Shown in pieces: positions 1 to 5,875 of a stretch of DNA of 8,534 bases. The first letter of the stretch is position 1. Each line of letters opens with the position of its first letter. A program made the position numbers and the translations under genes. The notes under the pieces were generated by a model. The model was not told the origin of the DNA. It made no database searches and saw only the letters and a program-made list of their open reading frames with translations. This DNA is from Chloroflexota bacterium (GTDB lineage Bacteria; Chloroflexota; Limnocylindria; Limnocylindrales; CSP1-4), in assembly GCA_005880805.1 (NCBI GenBank), contig VBFZ01000070.1, positions 1 to 8,534 on the forward strand, written 5' to 3'.

Positions 1-1445
1 ATCGCGAGGACGACGAGGGTCAGGACGGCGCCCAGCGCATTGATCACCAGCCGCCAGCGCCAGCCGGCGGTGCGAACCCGGCGCCAGTAGCGGACCATCC
101 CGGTCTGACTGATCGTGAACGTGACAAACACCCCGACCGAGTAGAGCGGGATGAGGGCGTGGGTGTCGCCACCGAACGCGGCCAGGATCAGACCCGCGAC
201 CACGGCCAGCAGGACGATCCCCCACGAGAACGAGAGCCGGTCGCCGCGGAAGGTGAACTGGCGGGGCATGAAGCCGTCCTGCGCGAGGATCGCTGCCAGC
301 CGCGGGAAGGCGTTGAAGCTGGTGTTGGCGGCCAGGAACAGGATCAGCGCGGTGCTTGCCTGGAGCGCGAGGTAGAGTGCGGTCCCATTGCCGAAGACGG
401 CGGCGGCAGCCTGCGCGATCACGGTCGGGCCGCCCGCGTCCGTGTTGGTCGGCCGGATGTCGAACGCGTGGGCGACCAGGGTGATGCCGACGAACAGTAC
501 GCCCAGCAGGACCGCCATCACGATCAGCGTGTTGGCGGCGTTGCGCGGCTCGGGCGGCTTGAACGCGGGGACGCCGTTGGTGATCGCTTCGGTCCCGGTC
601 AGGGCGACCGATCCGCTCGCGAACGCCTTCAGCAGCAGGATGACGGTCAGGACCTGGGTCTCCGGCGGAACCGCGAGCGGATGTGGTGGAAGCGGTTGGG
701 CCTCGCCGGCGAGAACCTTCAGGAGCCCGATCGCGATCATCAGCAGCGCCAGGCCGACGAACAGGTACGTGGGGACGGCAAAGATATTGCCCGACTCCCG
801 CAGGCCCCGGAGATTGGCGACCGTGATCAGGGTGATCGAGGCGAGCCCGATCTCCACCGCGACCACGTGAAGTGATGGAACAACCGACACGATCTGGGCG
901 ACGGCGGACGCCGTCGACACGGCCACGGTCATCACGTAATCGATGAGCAGCGCCGCGGCGGCGACCAGGGCAAAGCGCTGCGAGAGGTTCTCGCGCGCGA
1001 CCACGTACGCGCCGCCGCCGGAGGGATAGGCAAAGCAGATCTGGCGATAGGAGAGGGCGACCACGGCGAGCAGCCCCGCGATCGCGAGCGAGATCCCGAT
1101 GGACCACAGCAGGGCGGCCGTCCCGGCCAGGATCAGGACGCGCAGGATCTCCTCGGTGGCGTAGGCGGACGAGCTGATCGCGTCCGAGCTGAAGATCGCG
1201 AGCGCCTTCTTCTTGGATAGCCGCTCGGCGATTTCCTCTTCGTTGGAGAGCGGCCTGCCGATCGCGATCGCCTTGAGGCGCGCGACCATGCGGTCCGTCG
1301 GCGTGCGCGGGCGCTCGAGCGCCGCCTCGCGGGCGACCATTTGCCCGGGGCCCGTGTAGCGGAAGTACGGAGCATGCGGCCGCTCGACCCGGACCCGGCG
1401 ATCCCCGAGCTTTCTGCCGGAGCGGGGTCCGCCGTCTTCGCTCAT
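1..1445 (-). CDS. KimA/YdaO-like APC-superfamily potassium transporter, second tandem copy (3' end outside window)
   Basis: Probable K+ (proton-coupled) importer of the inner membrane. I translated 481 uninterrupted codons from the ATG at 1445; the C-terminus lies beyond the left edge. The protein matches the adjacent paralog and, from memory, Bacillus subtilis KimA: a TM1 block with SSDAISSSAYATEE (D88, Y95), YPSGGGAY near 140, DYVMTVAVS (Y170, T173, S177), ALTGTEAI (T283, E286), a TM8 block ending NTSFNAFPRLAAIL and LIPLY (Y435). As I recall the KimA structure, equivalents of D88, Y95, Y170, T173, S177, T283, E286 and Y435 line the K+ path, so the copy looks functional. About 60 residues precede the membrane core, including RPHAPYFRYTGPGQ (22-35), shared with the paralog. 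A GGGGGGAGG ribosome site ends 3 nt before the ATG. It starts 55 bp after the first copy and is probably co-transcribed. A generic amino-acid permease role is less likely. Confidence 0.88.
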   Translation of the reverse strand, partial: MSEDGGPRSGRKLGDRRVRVERPHAPYFRYTGPGQMVAREAALERPRTPTDRMVARLKAIAIGRPLSNEEEIAERLSKKKALAIFSSDAISSSAYATEEILRVLILAGTAALLWSIGISLAIAGLLAVVALSYRQICFAYPSGGGAYVVARENLSQRFALVAAAALLIDYVMTVAVSTASAVAQIVSVVPSLHVVAVEIGLASITLITVANLRGLRESGNIFAVPTYLFVGLALLMIAIGLLKVLAGEAQPLPPHPLAVPPETQVLTVILLLKAFASGSVALTGTEAITNGVPAFKPPEPRNAANTLIVMAVLLGVLFVGITLVAHAFDIRPTNTDAGGPTVIAQAAAAVFGNGTALYLALQASTALILFLAANTSFNAFPRLAAILAQDGFMPRQFTFRGDRLSFSWGIVLLAVVAGLILAAFGGDTHALIPLYSVGVFVTFTISQTGMVRYWRRVRTAGWRWRLVINALGAVLTLVVLA

Positions 1446-1448
1446 CGT

Positions 1449-1457
1449 CCTCCCCCC
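1449..1457 (-). promoter_or_regulatory. Purine-rich ribosome binding site of the second KimA-like gene
   Basis: On the minus strand GGGGGGAGG lies 3 nt before the ATG at 1445. Spacing is short for the GGAGG part but suitable for the leading G run. A CCCCC run 15 nt further upstream (1473-1477) could pair with the G run and mask it. Confidence 0.5.
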
Positions 1458-1500
1458 GGGCGATTCGGATGTGGGGGCTCGACGCTCAGATCAGGATGCC

Positions 1501-3549
1501 TCAGTGCTCCCGCCGGTACGGCACGTCAGCGACGACCGTGTGTTCCCGGCCAATCAGGGCTGCCTTGAGGCGCCGGGCGCTCTGATTGTAGAGAAGGCGC
1601 TCCCACCAGTGTCGCGCGACGAATTCCGGCAGCACGACGATGTTGATCGGCAACTCCTTCCCGGGCGGCCACGTCGCATCGAGGACGTCGAGATACGCGA
1701 CCACCGGACCAATGAGGGCACGGTATGGCGACTCCACGATGACGAGGGGCACGTTCGGGAGCTGGCGCTCCCAACGCCTGCGGAGTGCCTCGCCTTCGTC
1801 GGGATCCTCCGTGACGAAGATCGCCCGCACGTCCTGCGCGATCGTCCGTCCGAAGTTGACGGCCTGGACGACTGCCCGGTTGATGCCGTTCACCGGGATG
1901 ATCACCCGCTGTTCTCGATGCGGCCCGGGAAAGACGATGTCTTCGCTAACCCTGAGCTCCCGGGCCTGCTCGTCGTACTCGTTGTGGATCAGCAGCATCA
2001 CACTGACGAGCACGGGAATGAGGACAAGCACGAGGAGCGATGGCGGGGCCTTGGCGGCCGTCACCACGACCGCAACGACCGCGGTCAGTGCACACCCGGC
2101 GGCGTTGATCGGGAGGCGGCGGCGCCAGCCCGGACTGCGCAGCGTCCACCAGTGCTTCACCATGCCGGCCTGGCTGATCGTGAAGTCGATGAACACTCCG
2201 ACGGCATAGAGCGGGATCAGCAGGTGCGTCTCGCCGCTCGCGGCGATCACCAGGCTCGCGGCCACCACGCCCAGCACCACGACGCCGAGCGTGAACGCGA
2301 GCCGATCCCCTCGGAAGCTGAAGTGACGGGGCATGAACCCGTCCTCCGCCAGGATCGCGGCCAGCCGCGGGAAGGCGTTGAAGCTCGTGTTCGCGGCCAG
2401 GAAGAGAAGGAGCGCCGTAAACGCCTGGAACAGGAAGAAGGGCAATGAGTCGTCGCCGTAGACCTGCGCAGCAACCTGCGAGATGACCGTCTGTTTCTCG
2501 GGGAGGTCCACGTGCGTGATGCCAAAGTTCACGGCAAGGAACGTGATGCCGATGAACAGCGTGCCGAGCAGTGCGGCCATGACCGCCAGGGTGGCGGCGG
2601 CGTTCTTCGCCTCCGGAGGCTTGAAGGCACGCACCCCGGTGGCGATCGCCTCCGTGCCGGTCAGGGCGACCGACCCGGCGGCGAACGCCCGCAACAGGAG
2701 CAGCGCGCCGAGCGGCTGCGCGGCATCCCGGGTCTGCTGGACGAGCGCCGATGAAAAGGTGCCGTGCTCGCCGTTGACGAGGATCCGGTAGGCCCCGATC
2801 GCGATCATGAGCAGCGCGCTCCCGAGGAACAGGTAGGTCGGGAGGGCGAAGATGTTGCCCGACTCCCGCAGGCCGCGCAGGTTCCCGATCGTGATCAGCG
2901 AGATGGCCGCCACGCCGATCACGACGCGAAAGTCGATCAGCGCCGGGATCGCCGAGGTGATCTGCTCGACGGCCGATGACGTGGAGACCGCCACCGTCAT
3001 CACGTAGTCGATCAGGAGCGCCGAAGCAGCCACGAGCGAGGCGTTCCGCCCGAAGTTGCGCTTCGATACCGAATACGAGCCGCCGCCGGTCGGGTATGCG
3101 ATGCACACCTGGCGATAGCTGATCGCTACGACGATCAGCAGGCCGGCGATCGCGATGCTGACATGGATCCCGAACGCCAGTGCCGCAGCCCCGCCGAGGA
3201 TCAGCACGCGCAGGATCTCCTCGGTGGCATACGCCGAGGAGCTGATCGCGTCCGAGCTGAAGATGGCGAGCGCTTTCTTCTTCGAGAGGCGCTCGGTCAG
3301 CTCGGCCTCCGACGCGAGCGGCTGGCCGATGAGGACGCGCTTGATCGTCGCCCATGTCCGTTCGCGGGCAGTCAGCGGCGCGCTGGCGGCCGGTCGGGCC
3401 GTGAGCTGGCCCGGGCCGCTGTATCGGAAGTAGGGACTGTGCGGCCGCGGCACGACGACCCGTCGGTCGCCCGGTTTCCGGCCACGCAGAGACGGCCTCG
3501 CGACCGAGGTGGCCCGCTCCGCTCCGTGTGAATCGGGGGGCTCAGACAC
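1501..3549 (-). CDS. KimA/YdaO-like APC-superfamily potassium transporter, first tandem copy
   Basis: Complete 682-residue protein, longer than KimA of B. subtilis (about 607). Order: N-terminal extension 1-65 with RPHSPYFRYSGPGQ (35-48); about twelve membrane segments from 92 to 521; hydrophilic C-terminal domain 525-682, probably cytosolic, ending with NQSARRLKAALIG and VPYRREH, which resemble the KimA C-terminus (NQSA, then a closing PYH). Residues matching the recalled K+ site of KimA are all present: D100 and Y107, Y182, T185 and S189, T297 and E300, Y448. KimA is a high-affinity K+/H+ symporter inhibited by c-di-AMP in Bacillus (family knowledge); such regulation here is untested. The GTG start at 3549 overlaps the phosphoesterase stop by 8 bp and has no clear ribosome site, suggesting translational coupling. 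The start is supported because similarity with the paralog (RGRKPGDRR versus SGRKLGDRR) begins well before the next possible GTG. No c-di-AMP riboswitch was recognised upstream. Confidence 0.9.
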   Translation of the reverse strand: MSEPPDSHGAERATSVARPSLRGRKPGDRRVVVPRPHSPYFRYSGPGQLTARPAASAPLTARERTWATIKRVLIGQPLASEAELTERLSKKKALAIFSSDAISSSAYATEEILRVLILGGAAALAFGIHVSIAIAGLLIVVAISYRQVCIAYPTGGGSYSVSKRNFGRNASLVAASALLIDYVMTVAVSTSSAVEQITSAIPALIDFRVVIGVAAISLITIGNLRGLRESGNIFALPTYLFLGSALLMIAIGAYRILVNGEHGTFSSALVQQTRDAAQPLGALLLLRAFAAGSVALTGTEAIATGVRAFKPPEAKNAAATLAVMAALLGTLFIGITFLAVNFGITHVDLPEKQTVISQVAAQVYGDDSLPFFLFQAFTALLLFLAANTSFNAFPRLAAILAEDGFMPRHFSFRGDRLAFTLGVVVLGVVAASLVIAASGETHLLIPLYAVGVFIDFTISQAGMVKHWWTLRSPGWRRRLPINAAGCALTAVVAVVVTAAKAPPSLLVLVLIPVLVSVMLLIHNEYDEQARELRVSEDIVFPGPHREQRVIIPVNGINRAVVQAVNFGRTIAQDVRAIFVTEDPDEGEALRRRWERQLPNVPLVIVESPYRALIGPVVAYLDVLDATWPPGKELPINIVVLPEFVARHWWERLLYNQSARRLKAALIGREHTVVADVPYRREH

Positions 3550-4279
3550 CGTAGGAAAGGCGCTCGATCAGGCGGAAGGGCAGCGCCGCTCGGCGCATCG
3601 AGTCCTGCGTGGCGGGGATGGAATACGCCACCCGGTGCCAGGTGGCAACAGCGCCGTCGGTATCGAGCACGAGGTAGCTCGCGTTCGGATCGCCGTCGCG
3701 CGGCTGGCCGACGCTGCCCGGGTTCAGCAGGATCGGCCGCTCATCGAGCTCCAGCCGATCGCCGTTGGCGGGGCGGATCAGCGTCACTCGCCCGCTCTCG
3801 TCCGCGCGCCACGCCACGGGCACGTGCGTGTGGCCGTGCAGGCCGATCGGCGTGCCTGGCGGCAGGGCGTCCATGTTCGCGCGGGCGACGTTCCCGGAGG
3901 TGATGTACTCCCAAAGGGGATCGCGTGGACTGCCGTGGACGAGGTCCATCCCTCGTTCCTCGTCCTGCCACTGCGTGGGCAGGGCCGCGAGCCAGGTCCG
4001 GGTCGCCTCACTGATTGTCGACCGGGTCCATTCGATCGCGGCGCGGGCCTCCGGGTTGAACCAGTCCAGCCCCTCGCCGCTGACGGCCGTCGTGTCGTGG
4101 TTGCCGCGGACTCCCTGGGCCTTGAGCGCCTTGAGCCGCTCCACGACCCCATCCGGCTCCGGCCCATACCCGACCACGTCGCCCAGTTGCCACACACGGT
4201 CGACGCTGCCGAGCGAGTCGATCACCGCTTCCAGGGCCACGAGATTCGCGTGGATGTCGGACAGGACCGCGATCCGCAT
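3542..4279 (-). CDS. Calcineurin-like metallophosphoesterase (YfcE/ApaH-like phosphodiesterase)
   Basis: A 245-residue cytosolic enzyme with the full metallophosphoesterase signature. It has SDIHANL (D8, H10), QLGDVVGYGPEP (D34), RGNHD (N60, H61), LVHGSPRDPLWEY (H115) and HGHTHVP (H150, H152), followed by NPGSVGQPRDGDP (186-198). These residues bind two divalent metals and hydrolyse a phosphoester. The GDVVGYGP and HGSPRDPLWEY signatures place it among compact bacterial phosphodiesterases related to YfcE/MJ0936 and ApaH-like proteins. The substrate cannot be read from sequence; nucleotides or cyclic phosphates are plausible. The ATG at 4279 follows the rsmG stop by 23 bp with only a weak ribosome site (GAGCGG region), and the 3' end overlaps the transporter start by 8 bp. 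That overlap ties its expression to potassium transport, which makes a nucleotide-signal role worth considering but unproven. Confidence 0.9.
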   Translation of the reverse strand: MRIAVLSDIHANLVALEAVIDSLGSVDRVWQLGDVVGYGPEPDGVVERLKALKAQGVRGNHDTTAVSGEGLDWFNPEARAAIEWTRSTISEATRTWLAALPTQWQDEERGMDLVHGSPRDPLWEYITSGNVARANMDALPPGTPIGLHGHTHVPVAWRADESGRVTLIRPANGDRLELDERPILLNPGSVGQPRDGDPNASYLVLDTDGAVATWHRVAYSIPATQDSMRRAALPFRLIERLSYGV

Positions 4280-4302
4280 GCCCGCTCAGGGTAACAGCGA
4301 CG

Positions 4303-5070
4303 TCAGAGCGAACGACGCCTGCGTTCGGCGGGATCCCGCGGGAAGCCCGACGGGCTTGCCCTCAGCTTTTCGACCGTCACGAGGACGTGGTCCTCCAGCC
4401 CATCCACGGGAACCTGGTGCGTCGAGATCTGCCCTCCGCCCAACGTCGCGATCGCCGAGCCTGCACGGCCGATCTCGGCCTCGATAGGCGTGCGCTTCCA
4501 GGCGACGAGGACGCCGCCCACTCGCAGCAGCGGCATCCCGAGCTCGGCCAGCTCGGCGAGCGTGGCAACTCCTCGCGCTACCACTGCCTGCCAACCGCGA
4601 TGACCCTCCTCGCCCGCCAGGGCCTCCACGCGGGCGCCGGCGACGGCGGCTCGCTGCCCCAGTCCGATCGCATTGACGACGACCTCCAGGAAGCGTGCCT
4701 TCTTCCCGACCGACTCGACGAGCAGGCTGCGGCCCGGAAGGCCGATCGCGAGCGGGATGCCCGGATAGCCGCCCCCGCTGCCGATGTCGAGCACGCTCTC
4801 GACGCCCCGCCCGCGAAGGAGCGGCAGCGCGGAGAGGCTGTCGAGAACGTGCTCGCGCGCCACCACCGCCGGGTCGCGGATCGCGGTGAGGTTGATCGCC
4901 TGCGTCCAGGCGAGGAGAAGCCGGGCGTGCCCGTCAATGGCCTGGCGTTCATCCGGCCCAAGGCGGACGCCCAGCGTGTCCAGCCCACGCTCCAGCACCG
5001 CGTCGTACTCGGGCGGCAGTGATGGGGTGAGGTCGACACGCGTCGGGAGCGGCTCGCGGCAATCCCTCAC
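4303..5070 (-). CDS. rsmG: 16S rRNA (guanine(527)-N7)-methyltransferase RsmG
   Basis: A 255-residue S-adenosylmethionine-dependent enzyme that methylates N7 of G527 in 16S rRNA (also called GidB). It shows the family pattern: NLTAIRDPAVVAREHVLDSL (60-79), the SAM-binding loop DIGSGGGYPGIPLA (95-108), VESVGKKARFLEVV (118-131), then VVARGVATLAELAEL (163-177) and GGVLVAWKR (185-193). It is somewhat longer than usual because about 20 residues precede the normal N-terminus. The GTG start at 5070 is favoured by a perfect AGGAGG four bases upstream; the next in-frame GTG (residue 25) would cut into the first helix. It is the first gene of the inferred rsmG-phosphoesterase-transporter operon. In many bacteria rsmG lies beside oriC with mnmG, jag or parAB; here none of these is visible, but DnaA-box-like sites lie upstream. 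Confidence 0.96.
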   Translation of the reverse strand: MRDCREPLPTRVDLTPSLPPEYDAVLERGLDTLGVRLGPDERQAIDGHARLLLAWTQAINLTAIRDPAVVAREHVLDSLSALPLLRGRGVESVLDIGSGGGYPGIPLAIGLPGRSLLVESVGKKARFLEVVVNAIGLGQRAAVAGARVEALAGEEGHRGWQAVVARGVATLAELAELGMPLLRVGGVLVAWKRTPIEAEIGRAGSAIATLGGGQISTHQVPVDGLEDHVLVTVEKLRASPSGFPRDPAERRRRSL

Positions 5071-5074
5071 GCAC

Positions 5075-5080
5075 CCTCCT
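5075..5080 (-). promoter_or_regulatory. Perfect AGGAGG ribosome binding site of rsmG
   Basis: AGGAGG on the minus strand, four bases before the GTG at 5070. This is the strongest ribosome site in the window and decides the rsmG start. Confidence 0.8.
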
Positions 5081-5235
5081 GGGGGTTGTGCGAGAGGTGG
5101 CGGCGTCCGCCCCCGGCGTGGTCGTTCTTCGCACCGCGGGGCCGTTCGGTCTTCCGCGGCTTGTCCGGTTCGCGGCCGGGTTTCCCCGAGCCCCTCGCAA
5201 GCCTCGTTACCGTACTTGGCGCAGCCTTAGTGCGG

Positions 5236-5260
5236 ATGCCCGACGCTACCGACCGGGCAT
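5236..5260. repeat. Perfect 7-bp inverted repeat overlapping the rsmG-operon promoter (possible operator)
   Basis: ATGCCCG (5236-5242) and CGGGCAT (5254-5260) flank an 11-bp centre that contains the -10 hexamer of the minus-strand promoter. One arm lies in the spacer and the other at the expected start of transcription. This is the usual position of a repressor operator. It could instead be a weak hairpin or chance; the binding protein is unknown. Confidence 0.5.
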
Positions 5261-5271
5261 GACGGTGTCAA
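5243..5271 (-). promoter_or_regulatory. Predicted sigma70-type promoter of the rsmG operon
   Basis: On the minus strand a perfect TTGACA (5271-5266) is followed by a 17-bp spacer and TAGCGT (5248-5243), which fits the TANNNT form of the -10. Transcription would start near 5236, giving a leader of about 165 nt before rsmG. Direction and spacing fit the downstream genes. The -10 is only a partial match, so strength may depend on a regulator. Confidence 0.6.
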
Positions 5272-5276
5272 CGCCG

Positions 5277-5317
5277 TTATCCACGAATCTGCGAATCGTC
5301 CACAGGTCGGTGGATAA
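5277..5317. promoter_or_regulatory. Cluster of DnaA-box-like sequences upstream of rsmG
   Basis: TTATCCACG on the plus strand (5277-5285) and TTATCCACC on the minus strand (5317-5309) each match the TTATCCACA consensus in 8 of 9 bases and face each other. Their cores form a perfect 9-bp inverted repeat, GTTATCCAC/GTGGATAAC, with a 25-bp gap. A third, weaker box, TCGTCCACA (5296-5304), lies between them. The cluster ends about 5 bp from the -35 of the rsmG promoter. DnaA binding could serve replication initiation, DnaA titration or transcriptional control of the operon. Proximity to rsmG supports an origin-associated role; the lack of an AT-rich element and of dnaA/dnaN in view argues for caution. 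Confidence 0.6.
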
Positions 5318-5349
5318 CCCGACGCCGTTCAGCCTGCCCTGGCAGCAGC

Positions 5350-5383
5350 GTGGGCGGCTCGAAAGAACGCCCGTGGGCGGCTC
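5350..5383. repeat. 11-bp direct repeat near the csoR 3' end
   Basis: GTGGGCGGCTC occurs at 5350-5360 and again at 5373-5383, 23 bp start to start, about two helical turns. GGGCG (5352-5356) can also pair with CGCCC (5368-5372), so on the minus strand the element could fold just after the csoR stop, but there is no U-tract. It may be a binding-site pair, a weak terminator or chance. Confidence 0.4.
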
Positions 5384-5385
5384 CG

Positions 5386-5751
5386 TCAGGTCGCTCGCGC
5401 ACTCCCCCGGATCGGGCGCCCCAGCGTCCGGCGAACGACGTCGAGCACCTCCTCGACGTACACGTCCGCCTCACCGCGCTCGGCGGCGGTACGAACGCAA
5501 CCCTGGACGTGGTCCTCGAGGACCAGGATCGCGAGCGCATCGACGGCAGCCCGGAGCGCGGCGGTCTGCTGGAGGATGTCCACGCAGTACTCCTCTCGCT
5601 CGATCATCCGCGCAATGCCGCGCACCTGGCCCTCGATCCGGGACAGCCTCCGAGCGAGCTGCGCCTTGTCCTTGGAGTAGCTGTGCCGGAAATCGGCGTG
5701 CGCCTGGCCGGTTGCGGCGGCCTGGTCGCGATGCGATTCGGGGGAAGTCAC
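5386..5751 (-). CDS. csoR: Copper(I)-sensing transcriptional repressor CsoR
   Basis: A 121-residue, all-helical DNA-binding repressor of the CsoR/RcnR family, which releases its operator when Cu(I) binds. The ligand triad Cys-His-Cys is intact: C56 in EEYCVDILQQ, H81 and C85 in LEDHVQGC. Second-shell Y55 and E101 fall exactly where Mycobacterium tuberculosis CsoR has Tyr35 and Glu81 (constant offset of 20). The helix RLSRIEGQVRGIARMIE (35-51) is the family hallmark. I chose the GTG at 5751 rather than an upstream ATG at 5847, because the latter would translate through the operator and add 32 unrelated residues. No ribosome site precedes the GTG, and the predicted transcript starts at or next to it, so the mRNA is probably leaderless. 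No copper ATPase or chaperone gene is nearby; autoregulation is the only target visible. Confidence 0.93.
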   Translation of the reverse strand: MTSPESHRDQAAATGQAHADFRHSYSKDKAQLARRLSRIEGQVRGIARMIEREEYCVDILQQTAALRAAVDALAILVLEDHVQGCVRTAAERGEADVYVEEVLDVVRRTLGRPIRGSARAT

Positions 5752-5758
5752 GCGAGCG

Positions 5759-5787
5759 ATGATACCCCCGGGGGGTATCCCGGGCAA
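5759..5787 (-). promoter_or_regulatory. Predicted csoR promoter
   Basis: On the minus strand TTGCCC (5787-5782), a 17-bp spacer and TATCAT (5764-5759) form a plausible sigma70 promoter. The -10 ends seven bases before the GTG of csoR, so the start site would fall at about 5752-5751. The CsoR operator fills the spacer and reaches into the -10, so bound CsoR would block RNA polymerase. Confidence 0.65.
5761..5779. promoter_or_regulatory. CsoR operator (GC-tract palindrome)
   Basis: GATACCCCC, a central G, then GGGGGTATC: a perfect 19-bp inverted repeat. AT-flanked runs of C and G are the known operator type for copper-responsive CsoR proteins. It lies in the spacer of the csoR promoter, indicating negative autoregulation. 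It is also about 105 bp upstream of the divergent zinc-ribbon gene, so bidirectional control is possible but not shown. Confidence 0.88.
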
Positions 5788-5869
5788 ACAGCGGGCGCAC
5801 GGCCATCTCGACCGCAAACCGCAACCTCTTTCGGCCAGGCAATCCACACGCCTCGGCTGGGTGAGTCGC

Positions 5870-5875
5870 TAGACT
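5870..5875 (+). promoter_or_regulatory. Possible -10 element for the plus-strand hpt cluster
   Basis: TAGACT (TANNNT form) ends eight bases before the ATG at 5884, where no ribosome site is present. That spacing suggests a leaderless transcript. I see no convincing -35, so the call is tentative. Confidence 0.4.

Larger units (their letters stand above)
5071..5385. other. 315-bp intergenic region between rsmG and csoR: 5' leader, promoter and DnaA-box cluster
   Basis: No gene is credible here on either strand. From right to left it holds an 11-bp direct repeat near the csoR stop, three DnaA-box-like sites, a minus-strand promoter overlapped by an inverted repeat, and a GC-rich leader of about 165 nt running to the rsmG ribosome site. 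The leader has CCGCGG twice exactly 20 bp apart (5134-5139, 5154-5159) and could fold strongly. I recognise no riboswitch or known RNA family in it. There is no AT-rich unwinding stretch of the kind expected in a classical origin. Confidence 0.7.

Noticed and set aside
159..875. 238-residue plus-strand open frame opposite the left transporter copy
   Set aside because: Same composition bias as the other antisense frames and the opposite strand encodes conserved transporter motifs throughout.
1471..2448. 325-residue plus-strand open frame antisense to the first transporter
   Set aside because: It is Arg/Asp/Glu/His-rich with no recognisable domain, lies fully opposite a well-conserved gene, and is the expected antisense shadow in GC-rich DNA.
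1946..3355. 469-residue minus-strand open frame in another frame of the first transporter
   Set aside because: Overlaps the transporter on the same strand, composed mainly of Arg, Ala, Gly and Asp, without hydrophobic segments or motifs.
5071..5236. c-di-AMP (ydaO) riboswitch or other known structured RNA in the rsmG leader
   Set aside because: I looked because kimA homologs can be controlled this way, but the leader lacks the conserved sequence blocks I recall. An Infernal search against Rfam would settle it.
5088..5762. 224-residue plus-strand open frame across the intergenic region and csoR
   Set aside because: Runs antisense to csoR and through the promoter and DnaA-box region; Arg/Pro/Ser-rich and without domains.
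5752..5847. Upstream ATG start for csoR at 5847
   Set aside because: It would place the palindromic operator and the promoter inside the coding sequence and add 32 residues not seen in the CsoR family.
5840..5848. Additional DnaA box CAATCCACA upstream of the zinc-ribbon gene
   Set aside because: Two mismatches and isolated from the main cluster; too common by chance in this base composition.
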